The notes under the pieces are model-generated. The model ran no database searches. It had not been told where the DNA came from and saw only the letters and a list, made by a program, of their open reading frames with translations. Of a DNA stretch of 64,000 nucleotides, positions 8,197-16,722 are shown piece by piece (within the stretch, counting starts at the first letter, position 1; the number at the start of each line of letters is the position of its first letter). The position numbers and the translations under genes are program-made. This stretch comes from Phenylobacterium sp. (GTDB lineage Bacteria > Pseudomonadota > Alphaproteobacteria > Caulobacterales > Caulobacteraceae), in the NCBI RefSeq assembly GCF_030646615.1, contig NZ_JAUSLG010000096.1, positions 1 to 64,000 of the forward strand, in the 5' to 3' direction.

Positions 8197-9113
8197 AGGA
8201 GAAGCCTCGCAGCGGCGGCGCCGATCGCGCCAGGAAAGCCCAGGACAATGGCTGCGCTGATGACCTCCTGGAGGCCGCTCTCGTCGGTGCGGCCAAAAAT
8301 CCAGAGGGCGAACAGGCTGACCAACAGGACGATGGCGTAGCCCACCACGCTGAACCGCAGGAAAACCACCCAGGCGGGCGTATCGTCGGGATGCTGGGAT
8401 CCGCCCCTGAAGTTCAGGGCGTAGACAAAGGCGTGCATGAGGCCAAGCGACAGCAACGCCAGGACCACGCCCTGCCACACCGACATCTTGTAGGCGATGG
8501 CCACCATCTCTTCGGTCGGGGCGACATTGAAGGACAGGAAAAGCGCGCCCGCCGCCATCAGGAACAGCTCCCCCCAATAGGTCGGATCCCTTCGCTCGGG
8601 GCCTTCACCCTCGGGCTCAGCGCCCAGCTGGCTGCGGGCCAGCATGGCGCCGAAGCTGCCGGGCGCGGTCTGGAGCGCGATCTTGCCGATGATCTCGCGG
8701 GCCGACATCTCCGGGGTCAGGATTCCGAATACCCACAAGATGACGCACGCGGCGATCGCGGCCACCAGCATGACGACCAGGGCGTCGGCCACGTCGTCGC
8801 GCAGATGCGCCGTCGGCCGCATGCCGCCAAAGCGCGACAAACCCACGAGGACCGGGAAGGTCAGCACCAACAGCAGGGCGAGACGCAGCGGGTCCATGTA
8901 GAAGCCCAGCCACCACATCTCCATGGTCATCATCATGGGAAGGGAGAAGATCAGCGCGCCGGCGAAGGCCCGCCCCAGCCCCTTCAAGAACTCGGCGTCC
9001 GCCCGAAAGGCGCTCAGCACCCGCATCCTCCGCCCGTTGCGCCCTGCGGCCTCCGCCACCGTGCTGTCCCAAGTGTCTGACGGACCCGCCGGGTTCCCGC
9101 GGCCGCCGCTCAT
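8193..9113 (-). CDS. TIGR02587 family integral membrane protein
   Basis: A 306-residue polytopic membrane protein with about seven hydrophobic segments, including FAGALIFSLPMMMTMEMWW, VVMLVAAIAACVILWVFGI and VVLALLSLGLMHAFVYAL. It fits TIGR02587, a family of putative inner-membrane proteins found with TIGR02588. The start is placed at ATG 9113 (MSGGRGNPAGP); a later start MRVLSAFRADAEF is also possible and would begin nearer the first helix. It is the first gene of a two-gene unit on the minus strand and divergent from the Lrp-type regulator. No substrate is known. Confidence 0.8.
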   Translation of the reverse strand: MSGGRGNPAGPSDTWDSTVAEAAGRNGRRMRVLSAFRADAEFLKGLGRAFAGALIFSLPMMMTMEMWWLGFYMDPLRLALLLVLTFPVLVGLSRFGGMRPTAHLRDDVADALVVMLVAAIAACVILWVFGILTPEMSAREIIGKIALQTAPGSFGAMLARSQLGAEPEGEGPERRDPTYWGELFLMAAGALFLSFNVAPTEEMVAIAYKMSVWQGVVLALLSLGLMHAFVYALNFRGGSQHPDDTPAWVVFLRFSVVGYAIVLLVSLFALWIFGRTDESGLQEVISAAIVLGFPGAIGAAAARLLL

Positions 9114-9227
9114 GACCGATAGCAGGCCGCCCGGGGACAGATCGTCAAGATGCGGCCAGCCCAGGCAGCGCCAAGCTTGACTCTGGCCTCGCCTGCATCC
9201 GCGATGCACGGGACCCAATTTGCGAGC

Positions 9228-9716
9228 ATGGTTATGCCCAGCACCCTCGACGCCATCGACACCCGGATTCTGGAAATCCTGCAGCAGGACGCCTCTCTCT
9301 CCACCGCCGACCTGGCCGAGCAGGTCGGCCTGTCGCAGTCCCCCTGCTGGCGGCGTATCCAGCGACTGCGGGAAGACGGCTATATCAAGGGCACGGTGGT
9401 TCTGGTGGATCGACAGAAGCTCGGCTTCGCCATCCAGATCTTCGCCCAACTCAAGATGGCCGCCTTGAGCGACGAGGACCGGGCCAGCTTCCGCTTCGCC
9501 GTCGAGGACATTCCTGAAATCACCGAGTGCTACGCCGTGTTCGGCGAGATGGACGCCATGCTGAAGGTCCTGGCCCCGGACCTGACCTGGTACCAGGACT
9601 TCGTCGTCTCGACGCTCCTGAAGCTGCCCGGCGTGGTGGACATCCGCTCCATCATCACCCTGGCCGATTCCAAGCACACCACCGCCGTGCCCCTGCACGT
9701 CCGCGCCCTGCGCTGA
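9228..9716 (+). CDS. Lrp/AsnC family transcriptional regulator
   Basis: A 162-residue DNA-binding regulator. An N-terminal winged helix-turn-helix (about 5-55) contains LSTADLAEQVGLSQSPCWRR, followed by an AsnC/RAM ligand-sensing domain (about 70-150) that reads ITECYAVFGEMDAML. Members bind amino acids as octamers and regulate nearby metabolic or transport genes. It is divergent from the TIGR02587/02588 pair, which could be its target. The start is ATG 9228 (MVMPSTLDAID); ATG 9234 is equally possible and neither has a strong ribosome binding site. Confidence 0.9.
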   Translation: MVMPSTLDAIDTRILEILQQDASLSTADLAEQVGLSQSPCWRRIQRLREDGYIKGTVVLVDRQKLGFAIQIFAQLKMAALSDEDRASFRFAVEDIPEITECYAVFGEMDAMLKVLAPDLTWYQDFVVSTLLKLPGVVDIRSIITLADSKHTTAVPLHVRALR

Positions 9717-9756
9717 GCTTCGACCGCCTGGATCGCCTCCCCGACCGGCCGAGGTC

Positions 9757-10296
9757 TCAGGCGGATCCCGGCGCCGCGAGCAGATCGGCCATTTCCTGGG
9801 GCGTGTTGGCGCCCCGAAGGCGCATCAGGGCGGCCGGCGGCGTCGGCAGGAGCGCGAGACCCGCCCGCTCCACGAACCGGCGCAGCGGCCAGCCGTCGGC
9901 CGCCTCGGGCGGGGCGGCGTCAAGGGCGAGGACCATGGGGACAGGCAGGCCCTCGAAGGTCGCCCCCGGGGCCGGCGCGGCCAGCAGCGGCGCGAGATCT
10001 TCGACCTTCAGGGTGGGGGCGTCCACGGCCAGAACGAGCGCGCGCGCAGCGCCTCGCGCCCGGGCCTCCGCCAGTCCTGCCAGCAACCCGCCGACGGGTC
10101 CCGCCTCCGGCGTCGGGTCGGGTGCGAACCCAAAGCCATAGTCGCGTCCCACGCTCAGCACCGAGCCCGCGCCCGCCGCTCGGCCAAGCTCGACCACACG
10201 TTCGATGGCGCTGCGGCCCGCCCAGTCGATCAGAGCCTTGTCACGACCCATGCGCGCCGATCGGCCGCCGGTGAGGATGAGGGCGATGAGAGTCAT
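9757..10296 (-). CDS. mobA: Molybdenum cofactor guanylyltransferase, MobA-like
   Basis: A 179-residue cytoplasmic nucleotidyltransferase. It begins [20 protein letters not shown], the signature LTGG..RMG.DK of MobA/NTP-transferases, and contains [11 protein letters not shown] and the metal-binding segment LAVDAP. MobA attaches GMP to molybdopterin to form the guanine dinucleotide cofactor. No other moco genes are in the window, so a related substrate cannot be excluded. ATG starts at 10296, 10305 and 10308 are possible; 10296 begins directly at the conserved fold. The gene faces the Lrp-type gene convergently. Confidence 0.75.
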   Translation of the reverse strand: MTLIALILTGGRSARMGRDKALIDWAGRSAIERVVELGRAAGAGSVLSVGRDYGFGFAPDPTPEAGPVGGLLAGLAEARARGAARALVLAVDAPTLKVEDLAPLLAAPAPGATFEGLPVPMVLALDAAPPEAADGWPLRRFVERAGLALLPTPPAALMRLRGANTPQEMADLLAAPGSA

Positions 10297-10305
10297 GACT
10301 CCCAT

Positions 10306-10420
10306 CATGCGTTGAACCCGTCGCCACACAAGGGCGCAGCCCCCTCCACGACGGCGTTTTGAGATTGACTCTCATAATTATAAAATGCAGTTGCGAGTCG
10401 TTCTTATTTGGGTGGGTAGT
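10306..10420. promoter_or_regulatory. Promoter region of the iron-uptake operon
   Basis: This AT-richer stretch separates mobA from the first TonB receptor. It contains gattgactctcataattat at 10363-10381 and a Fur-like box at 10391-10408. The first may be a second Fur half-site or overlap the promoter. Confidence 0.5.
10391..10408 (+). promoter_or_regulatory. Fur-like box
   Basis: The sequence ttgcgagtcgttcttatt resembles the Fur-box arrangement TTGCAAATGATTCTCAT found before siderophore receptors. It lies 12 bases before the ribosome binding region of the receptor gene at 10421, a position suited to iron-dependent repression. A similar sequence precedes the siderophore receptor at 57144-59363. 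Confidence 0.55.
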
Positions 10421-12682
10421 ATGTCTCGCAGGGCATGGACAATCGGCGCTTTGGCTCTTGGCCTCGGAGGCGGGGTCGCCTGGGCCGATGAGGCGACCGA
10501 GATTCGCGAGGTGGTCGTCACCGGCGAAAAGACCGAACGCAGCCTGCAGGACACGGTCACCAGCGTCGCCGTCGTCGATGCGCGCAAGATCGAAGAGGAG
10601 GCCATCCAGACCTTCTTCGACATCGTCGCCCGAACGGCCAACGTCTCCTCCACCTATGGGGGCTCCGGCTTCACCATTCGCGGCGTCAGCAACACCGGCG
10701 TCTCCGGCGGCGGCAGCGGCGGCCTGGCCACGGTCTATGTGGATGGCGCGGCCATCCCCGAACGCGCCCTCAATAACGGCCCGCTGGACATGTGGGACGT
10801 CGCCCAGGTCGAGATCCTGCGCGGGCCACAATCGACCCTCCAGGGCCGGAACGCCCTGGCCGGCGCGGTGGTGATCCGCACCGCCGAGCCCACCTGGAGC
10901 TGGAGCGGCCGGGCGCGGGCCATGGTTTCGGACGCCGGAGAACGCAGCCTGGCCTTCGCCGGCGGCGGACCGATCATCGAAGACCAGCTGGCCTTCCGCC
11001 TGGCCATCGAAGATCGCGAGGCTGACGGCTTCGTCTACAACACCACGCGCGAGCAGGACGAGGATCCCACCGACGCCACGACGATCCGGGGCAAGCTGCT
11101 GCTCACGCCGAGCGCCCTGCCCGACCTGACCGCACGGCTGGTCTGGACCCATGACGAGCGGGTCGGCGGCTATGTCTACAGCTATGCCCGCACCGACGTT
11201 CCCGATCCCTTCGAGAACCGGATCACCGGCGGCGACTTCCCCAATGACAGCGACAGCACCGCCGACCTCATCACCCTGGAGGCCGACTATCGGCTCTCGG
11301 ATCGCTTCGACCTCACCAGCGTGACGGCCTGGAGCCGCGTCGAAGATCTCAGCCGTTATGACGGGGACTACGGCCCCGTGGCCGACGCCTTCGGGATCAT
11401 TTCCGAGGAAGATGAGGTGCTCTCGCAGGAGGTGCGCCTGGCCTATTCCGGCCAGCGCCTCAGCGGCCTGGTCGGCGCCTATCATGCGCGGCGCATCCGG
11501 GACTATGTGAGCGAGGCCCGAACCAATGTGCCGACGCCGGCCCCCACCCTGCAGGGGGTCCTGATGGGCGCGCCCTTCGGCCTGGACGCCGCCACGGCCG
11601 GCATGATCGCCAACCTCTATGTCTCTCAGCTGCCGGCGATCCCGGTGGACTATTTCGGCGCCTCGCCCGAGGACATCCGCACGATGGCCCTCTTTGGCGA
11701 TGGCCGTTTCCAGGTCACGTCGCAGCTCTCGATCCTGGCCGGTTTCCGCTACGACCGGGAGCAGAACATCCAGTCCTCCGAGCAGATCGCCACATTCGGC
11801 GGCGCCTATCCCGATCCTGCGGCCTTCGGATCCCTGGCCCCGGTGATCGGCGGTCTGAACCAGGTGGTGGGGCTGTTCGTGGCCCAGGCCGGCGGCTCGG
11901 CCCCCACCACCAGCCGAGATTTCGAAGCCTTCCTGCCCAAGCTCGGCGCCAAGTACGACCTGACCGACGACGCCTCGGTGTCTTTCGTCGTGCAGCGGGG
12001 CTACCGGTCCGGCGGCTCGACCGTGAACGTGGCCCGCTCCACCGTGGTCCCCTACGATCCGGAGTACACTTGGAACTACGAGTTGGCCCTGCGGACCAGC
12101 TGGCTGAACGAGACCCTGACCCTCAACGCCAACGCCTACTATGTCGACTGGAGCGACCAGCAGGTGATGGTCAATCTGGGCGCGAATATCTACGACACCC
12201 AGACCGAGAACGCCGGCGCCTCCCACCTCTACGGCTTTGAGATCGAGGGCGCCTGGCGCCCCGCCGCCCCCTACGACCTCTATGCCTCGGTGGGCCATAC
12301 CCAGACCGAATTCGAGGACTTTGAGGTCGCCGTCGGCTCGACCCATGTGGATCTCGCCGGTTCGGAATTCGCCTTTGCGCCCCACTGGACCTGGGCGGTC
12401 GGCGGCAATTACCGCTGGGATAGCGGCCTCTTCCTGAACCTGAACGCCAGCTATCGCAGCGACGCCTTCAGCAATACCGGCGTCACCCAGAGCGACTTCG
12501 CCATCGACGCCCGCACCCTGGTCAATGGGCGCTTTGGCTATGACGCCGGCGACTGGCGGATTTCGGTCTATGGCCGCAACCTGCTGGACGAGCCATATGT
12601 CCAATACGAGCAGGCCAGCCTGAACCGCGCCATCTTCGGCGATCCCCGGGTGATCGGGGCGGCCCTCGAGATCGAGTGGTGA
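10421..12682 (+). CDS. TonB-dependent receptor (iron-regulated)
   Basis: A 753-residue outer-membrane receptor. The signal peptide (about 1-26, ending VAWA) is followed by a TonB box REVVVTGE, a plug domain (about 45-150) with YVDGAAIPE and VEILRGPQSTLQGRNALAG, and a 22-strand barrel ending EIEW. It imports a ligand using TonB/ExbBD energy. The start is ATG 10421, after gggtgggtagt. The Fur-like upstream sequence and downstream PepSY gene point to a ferric siderophore or haem-like ligand. The stop overlaps the next gene's GTG, so the three genes form an operon. Confidence 0.92.
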   Translation: MSRRAWTIGALALGLGGGVAWADEATEIREVVVTGEKTERSLQDTVTSVAVVDARKIEEEAIQTFFDIVARTANVSSTYGGSGFTIRGVSNTGVSGGGSGGLATVYVDGAAIPERALNNGPLDMWDVAQVEILRGPQSTLQGRNALAGAVVIRTAEPTWSWSGRARAMVSDAGERSLAFAGGGPIIEDQLAFRLAIEDREADGFVYNTTREQDEDPTDATTIRGKLLLTPSALPDLTARLVWTHDERVGGYVYSYARTDVPDPFENRITGGDFPNDSDSTADLITLEADYRLSDRFDLTSVTAWSRVEDLSRYDGDYGPVADAFGIISEEDEVLSQEVRLAYSGQRLSGLVGAYHARRIRDYVSEARTNVPTPAPTLQGVLMGAPFGLDAATAGMIANLYVSQLPAIPVDYFGASPEDIRTMALFGDGRFQVTSQLSILAGFRYDREQNIQSSEQIATFGGAYPDPAAFGSLAPVIGGLNQVVGLFVAQAGGSAPTTSRDFEAFLPKLGAKYDLTDDASVSFVVQRGYRSGGSTVNVARSTVVPYDPEYTWNYELALRTSWLNETLTLNANAYYVDWSDQQVMVNLGANIYDTQTENAGASHLYGFEIEGAWRPAAPYDLYASVGHTQTEFEDFEVAVGSTHVDLAGSEFAFAPHWTWAVGGNYRWDSGLFLNLNASYRSDAFSNTGVTQSDFAIDARTLVNGRFGYDAGDWRISVYGRNLLDEPYVQYEQASLNRAIFGDPRVIGAALEIEW

Positions 12683-13254
12683 CCTCCGCCGCCGAGGTCT
12701 TCGCCGCTGCGGCGCTCACGGCTCTGGGCGCAGCCGCCGCCCTGATCCTGCGCCGGGCTTGGCGGCGGCGCGACGCCGCCCGGCCCTGGCTGATGCTGGC
12801 CGGATGGGGCGCCCTGGCCGCCGCCGTCCTCGGCGCCGCACCCTTTCTTGGGCCAGCCCGGGGTCCGTTCATGGCCTCGGCCCTGGTGTCCTTCGGCGCC
12901 CTGGCCGTGGTGGCCGCCAGCCTCCAGAAACGCACCAGCCGCAGCCGCCCCCCGCGTGACGTGGCGCTGGAGCCCTCCGAGCGACCGTCCAAGGCCTGGC
13001 GCGGCTGGCTGCGGGTGCTGCTGGCCGGCCCTCTGGGCGGTATCGCCGCCATGGGCGTGGGCCTGGCCTGGGCCGTCTGGGTCCCCGGCCCGCCCCAGAC
13101 CCGCATCGTCCTGGGCGGCCTTCTGGTTCCCATCCTCTGGGCCGCGGGCATGGCCTGGACCCTGGCCGACGACAAGATCCTGCGGGCCACTGCGGTGCTG
13201 TCGGGGGTCACCCTGGTGACCTTCACCGCGGCTGTACTGAAAGGCTTCTCATGA
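12676..13254 (+). CDS. Polytopic membrane protein of iron-uptake operon
   Basis: A 192-residue inner-membrane protein with about five hydrophobic helices, among them VFAAAALTALGAAAALIL, LAGWGALAAAVLGAAPFL and ILGG/ILWAAGMAWTLADD-type segments near the C terminus. I do not recognise the family. Its place between a TonB receptor and a PepSY protein resembles siderophore-utilisation operons that carry small DUF membrane proteins. The start is GTG 12676 or 12679; the latter overlaps the receptor stop as GTGA. Its own stop overlaps the next ATG as ATGA, so translation of all three is probably coupled. Confidence 0.75.
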   Translation: MVTSAAEVFAAAALTALGAAAALILRRAWRRRDAARPWLMLAGWGALAAAVLGAAPFLGPARGPFMASALVSFGALAVVAASLQKRTSRSRPPRDVALEPSERPSKAWRGWLRVLLAGPLGGIAAMGVGLAWAVWVPGPPQTRIVLGGLLVPILWAAGMAWTLADDKILRATAVLSGVTLVTFTAAVLKGFS

Positions 13255-14750
13255 GCAAGGGCGGCAAACCGATCTGGCCGAAGATCCCGTCGGGCTTCGT
13301 CCGCGCGGTGCTGGCGGGCCATTCGGCCCTGGGCCTGGCCTTCGCCGCCCTGATCTATCTGGTCTGCTTTTCCGGCACGGTGGCGGTCTTCGCCGAGGAA
13401 TTCCACCGCTGGGAGCAACCGGCCGCCCCGCAGATGACCGCCATCGCCCCCGCCGCCCTGCAGACGGCCGTCGAAGGCGCCATCGCCCAGTACGGCAAGG
13501 CCGAGCACATCTTCATCAGCCTGCCCACCGACGGCGCGCCCCGGCTCTCGCTCTATGTGGACCGGGAGGACGGCGACCTGGAGCTGTTCGCCGATGGGCA
13601 GGGACGCCTGACCGGTCCGGCGCCGACGCCCTGGACCGACTTCATGACTACCCTGCACATCTATCTGCATCTGCCGCGGAGCTGGGGGATATTCGTGGTC
13701 GGCCTGACCGGCGTGGCGCTGCTGTCTTCGCTGATCTCTGGCGTCTTTTCCCATCCGCGGGTGTTCCGCGACGCCTTCCACCTGCGCTGGGGCGGCTCCA
13801 AGCGGCTGCAGGAAGCCGATCTGCACAACCGGATCAGCGTCTGGGCCCTGCCCTTTCACGTGACCATCGCCCTGACCGGCGCCCTGCTCGGCCTGACCAC
13901 CATCATCGCGGGTGTCCTGGCGCTCGCCCTGTTCCAGGGGGATGTCGGCCGGGCCTATGACCTTTTCCTGCCGCCCGCGCCCCAGGATGATCCGCGCGCC
14001 GCCCCGATCGCCCGGGTCGACGCCGCCCTGGCCCAGGTGGCCCGCATGAGCCCCCAGGCCGTCCCCACCTATGTGGTCATGGAGCACCCCGGCGAGCGGG
14101 GCCAGAGCGTGCAGGTGCTGGCCGGCGCGCCCGGCCGTCTCTCCGCGGGCGAGACCTATGTGTTCGACGGGGCTGGCCGCCCCCTGACCGAGGCGCCGAT
14201 GGGGGGCGAGACCCTGGGCGCCCAGATCATCCAGGCGATCGGCCAGCTGCATTTCGGCTGGTTCGGCGGATGGCCGATCAAGCTCGTCTACGCCGTGCTG
14301 GGCGCTGGACTGACTGTGGTCACCAGCAGCGGCGTCGCCATCTGGCTCGCCCGCCGGCGCGACAAGGGCCGGCCGGCGCCCATGTGGGAGCGGATCTGGA
14401 TCGCCACGGTCTGGAGCCAGCCCCTGGCCTTCGGCGTCTCGGCGGCGTTGAGCTTCGTCCCGGCGATCCCACCCCTGGCGAGCTGGGCCGTCGTCACGTT
14501 GCTGGCCCTGGGAACAGCCTTTGTCTGGACTGCGCCCGCCGCCATCTCGCGCCGCTTGCGGCTCGCTTCGGCGCTCAGCCTGGGCGTCGCCGTGATCACC
14601 CATATGGCCGTCTGGCGAGGCGAGGCGGCAGATCCGGTGGCCTGGATCACCAACGCGGTGGCGATCCTGCTGGCCGCTGGCCTCGTCCTTTCGGTCTGGC
14701 CTCGCGCGGCCCGCCCGCTCGGCGCCCCCTCCCCGGCGCCGGCCGAGTAA
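13251..14750 (+). CDS. PepSY-associated TM protein (ferric-siderophore reductase type)
   Basis: A 499-residue inner-membrane protein. An N-terminal helix (about 20-50) reads GHSALGLAFAALIYLVCFSG, a periplasmic PepSY-like region follows, and further helices appear at about 130-170 and 190-230 (HLPRSWGIFVVGLTGVALL, WALPFHVTIALTGALLG), with a C-terminal multi-helix bundle. Histidines in the membrane segments could bind haem. Homologues are encoded beside siderophore receptors and are thought to reduce ferric siderophores in the periplasm. The gene is translationally coupled to the preceding membrane protein. The reductase role is inferred from family and context. Confidence 0.85.
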   Translation: MSKGGKPIWPKIPSGFVRAVLAGHSALGLAFAALIYLVCFSGTVAVFAEEFHRWEQPAAPQMTAIAPAALQTAVEGAIAQYGKAEHIFISLPTDGAPRLSLYVDREDGDLELFADGQGRLTGPAPTPWTDFMTTLHIYLHLPRSWGIFVVGLTGVALLSSLISGVFSHPRVFRDAFHLRWGGSKRLQEADLHNRISVWALPFHVTIALTGALLGLTTIIAGVLALALFQGDVGRAYDLFLPPAPQDDPRAAPIARVDAALAQVARMSPQAVPTYVVMEHPGERGQSVQVLAGAPGRLSAGETYVFDGAGRPLTEAPMGGETLGAQIIQAIGQLHFGWFGGWPIKLVYAVLGAGLTVVTSSGVAIWLARRRDKGRPAPMWERIWIATVWSQPLAFGVSAALSFVPAIPPLASWAVVTLLALGTAFVWTAPAAISRRLRLASALSLGVAVITHMAVWRGEAADPVAWITNAVAILLAAGLVLSVWPRAARPLGAPSPAPAE

Positions 14751-14824
14751 CCCGCGGACGGCTGACCGGCCAACCGTAGCCTGGCCGACGGCGCCTTAGC
14801 TCCGGCCCTGTTTCGGCGGAGAAC

Positions 14825-14989
14825 GTGACGCCGATCTTCGACGCGCCCGACCCGATGCTTGATGCACCCTCGGTCTCGGCCTATTGGCGGGCCATCCAGC
14901 AGAACGAGCAAGCCCGTCAAGGTTCTCGTCGGGTTCCACCCAGGGGCTTTGAGGCACGGCGCGAACTCATGCGAAAGGCCGCGAACTGA
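14825..14989 (+). CDS. Possible small protein upstream of thioesterase
   Basis: An open frame of 54 codons begins GTG 14825 after ggcggag and ends TGA at 14987-14989, four bases before the thioesterase ATG. It reads VTPIFDAPDPML, then SAYWRAIQQNEQAR, and ends ELMRKAAN: a basic, helix-rich peptide with no signal. The good ribosome binding site, normal-looking amino-acid mix and tight junction suggest a real leader or small protein coupled to the thioesterase. I know no family for it, and it could be a chance frame. Confidence 0.45.
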   Translation: MTPIFDAPDPMLDAPSVSAYWRAIQQNEQARQGSRRVPPRGFEARRELMRKAAN

Positions 14990-14993
14990 CCCC

Positions 14994-15812
14994 ATGAGCC
15001 AGCCCCTCTTCTTCAACCTGCAGGCCACCCATAACGCCAACCGCTGGTACCTGCCGCTGAGCCCGGCGGTGTGCGTCGGCCCGCCGGGCAACCTCTTCAT
15101 GTTCGGCGGCGTCGGCATGGGGGCGGCGATCGCGGCCCTGGAGCGCACCTGTGAGCGGCCCGCGGTCTGGGCGACGGCCCAGTACCTGTCCTATGCCAGG
15201 CCCCCCAGCATCGTCGATCTGGATGTGCGGGTGCCGGCCTCGGGCAAGTACAACAGCCAGGCCCGGATCATCGGCCATGTGGGCGACAAGGAGATCTTCA
15301 CGGTCAACGCCGCCCTCGGCGCCCGGGAGAGCGAGCATTCGGCCCAGTGGCTGGAAGCCCCCAAGGCGCCGCCGCCGGAGGATTGCGTTCCCGCCGACCA
15401 CTGGCGCGGCGGCGGCGATGACCTGCACAGCCGGATCGAGGTCCGCGTGGCCCAGGGCCGCTATGGCGGGGCCACCGCCGGGACGCCGGACAAGGACGGC
15501 CGGCTGCTGCTGTGGATCCGGTCGCGGGAGGGCCTGCCGATCGATTCCAGCTTCCTGGCCATCATCGCCGACTTCATCCCCGGCGCCCTGGGCAATGCGC
15601 TGGGCCTCAACGCCGGCGGCAACAGCCTGGACAACACCATCCGCTATCGCCGGATCGTGCCCACCGACTGGGTGCTGGCCGACATCCGCGTCCACGGGGT
15701 CCACGGCGGGTTCGCCCATGGCGCCATGTACCTGTTCGCCCAGGACGGAGAACTGATGGCCACGGCCAGTCAGTCGATGATCCTGCGGGTCTTCGAGGGC
15801 GCCCGCGACTAG
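14994..15812 (+). CDS. Acyl-CoA thioesterase (TesB-like double hotdog)
   Basis: A 272-residue cytoplasmic protein of the thioesterase-like superfamily. Two hotdog halves are visible: the first (about 30-120) contains GGVGMGAAIAALERT and ATAQYLSYARPP, the second (about 175-270) contains GNSLDNTIRYRRI and HGGFAHGAMYLFAQDGELMA. The order and the GQ/N-D-T/S type active-site region match TesB-like acyl-CoA thioesterases that hydrolyse acyl-CoAs to free acids. The start is ATG 14994. The stop overlaps the convergent stop at 15809 by four bases. The chain-length preference cannot be read from sequence. Confidence 0.8.
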   Translation: MSQPLFFNLQATHNANRWYLPLSPAVCVGPPGNLFMFGGVGMGAAIAALERTCERPAVWATAQYLSYARPPSIVDLDVRVPASGKYNSQARIIGHVGDKEIFTVNAALGARESEHSAQWLEAPKAPPPEDCVPADHWRGGGDDLHSRIEVRVAQGRYGGATAGTPDKDGRLLLWIRSREGLPIDSSFLAIIADFIPGALGNALGLNAGGNSLDNTIRYRRIVPTDWVLADIRVHGVHGGFAHGAMYLFAQDGELMATASQSMILRVFEGARD

Positions 15813-16384
15813 GGTTTGGTCGCGTCGTCGGCCAGGGGTTTCGTCAGGTCGAAGGCGACCCGGAACAAGCGGTTCGGCCGGGCCAGCTCATAGGTGAAGG
15901 TGGTCTCCGTCAGGCCCAGGGACCAGACATTGGTGTTGGAGACGCTGCGGCCGGTGCGGGTGAACAGGGCGATGGAATAGGCGTCCGCCGGAAAGGCCTG
16001 CAGCTCAGCAGACCCTGCCGCGACGGTGTCCCCGCCATATTGCGACAGCTCATCCTCGGTCCCGTCGGCGTGGCGGTGATCGTGCTTGAGCCGCAGCCGA
16101 TCCTCCCCCAGGCGGGTGATCACCCAGGTGCGCGATCGATCCTCGCCGACCCGGAAGGGGATGCGAATCTCCTCGTCCGAACAGCTGGCCACCTGCATCA
16201 CCAGCTCGGCCTCGCGGAAGGCCGCATCGGTGTCATCGCCTTCGACGACCTGGCCACCGAAGGTCTGACCACAGAGGACGCCCAGCCGTTCGAAGAACTC
16301 TGCCGCGGGGCTGGCCGCCAGTGCCGCCCCGGGCGCGAGGGCCAGGGTGAGCGCGACGCCGGTGATCTGAGCCTGCAATCTCAT
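15809..16384 (-). CDS. Exported hypothetical protein
   Basis: A 191-residue protein with a signal peptide of about 23 residues ending GAALAASPAAEFFERLG. The mature part is mostly beta structure with four-plus predicted strands (WVITRLGEDRLRLKHDHRHADG, FTYELARPNRLFRVAFDLTKP) and cysteines in LCGQTFGGQ and ASCSDEE that may form a disulfide. I do not recognise the family; similar proteins are secreted proteins of unknown function in Caulobacterales. The start is ATG 16384; 54 bases upstream a GTG-type start would add a non-signal leader. It stands alone, convergent with the thioesterase gene. Confidence 0.7.
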   Translation of the reverse strand: MRLQAQITGVALTLALAPGAALAASPAAEFFERLGVLCGQTFGGQVVEGDDTDAAFREAELVMQVASCSDEEIRIPFRVGEDRSRTWVITRLGEDRLRLKHDHRHADGTEDELSQYGGDTVAAGSAELQAFPADAYSIALFTRTGRSVSNTNVWSLGLTETTFTYELARPNRLFRVAFDLTKPLADDATKP

Positions 16385-16570
16385 GGATGACCTTCCCAAT
16401 ACCGCACCGGCGCCGGGTTCTGCGCCGCGCTCCACCATAGACAGATCGCCAGGGCGACCTAGCCCATATGGACGCTGCCGACCCCTGGCCCGCGCGCGCT
16501 AGTAAATGACCCCGGGCGGAGGGCCAGCGTCACAGCAGCGTCATAGCCTCCCTGCCTGTGACCGGATCTA

Positions 16571-16617
16571 GAGCGCGTTCCGATAAGTGGGAAACGGTTA
16601 TCGGACGAAACGCGCTC
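16571..16617. repeat. Intergenic palindromic repeat (REP-like) 1
   Basis: Left arm gagcgcgttccgataa (16571-16586) pairs with 16598-16617, which carries a 4-base bulge (cgaa). Palindromes of the type GAGCGCGTTCCGATAA are scattered between genes in many alphaproteobacterial genomes. Confidence 0.7.
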
Positions 16618-16631
16618 AAGACTCAGAGTTT

Positions 16632-16680
16632 AGAGCCTGATTCAACGGTCAGACGATCCCGTCTGACCGCATCAGGCTCT
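16632..16680. repeat. Intergenic palindromic repeat (REP-like) 2
   Basis: Arms agagcctgat (16632-16641) and atcaggctct (16671-16680) enclose a second stem ggtcagacg/cgtctgacc around a 4-base loop. A shorter relative, gagcctgatc followed by gatctcaggc, lies at 52381-52408. It is probably a dispersed genomic palindrome; it could also act as a terminator. Confidence 0.65.
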
Positions 16681-16722
16681 AGGTCCGGCGCGAGTTGGGA
16701 CAACCAAACAAGGGGGATTGTC

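Larger units (their letters stand above)
16385..16722. other. Intergenic region with two palindromic repeats
   Basis: This 338-bp gap separates the exported protein gene from the second TonB receptor. It holds the two palindromes listed next, then aaggggga as the receptor's ribosome binding site. I see no gene. The promoter of the receptor must lie here or between the palindromes and 16723, but no clear -35/-10 pair stands out. Confidence 0.6.

Noticed and set aside
10241..12604. Long 787-codon minus-strand frame opposite the first receptor
   Set aside because: It is antisense to an obvious TonB receptor, has no recognisable domain and shows repeats of H, Q, G typical of the complement of GC-rich coding DNA.
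12522..14603. Long 693-codon minus-strand frame opposite the PepSY operon
   Set aside because: Same shadow pattern; the plus strand carries clear membrane proteins with overlapping start and stop codons.
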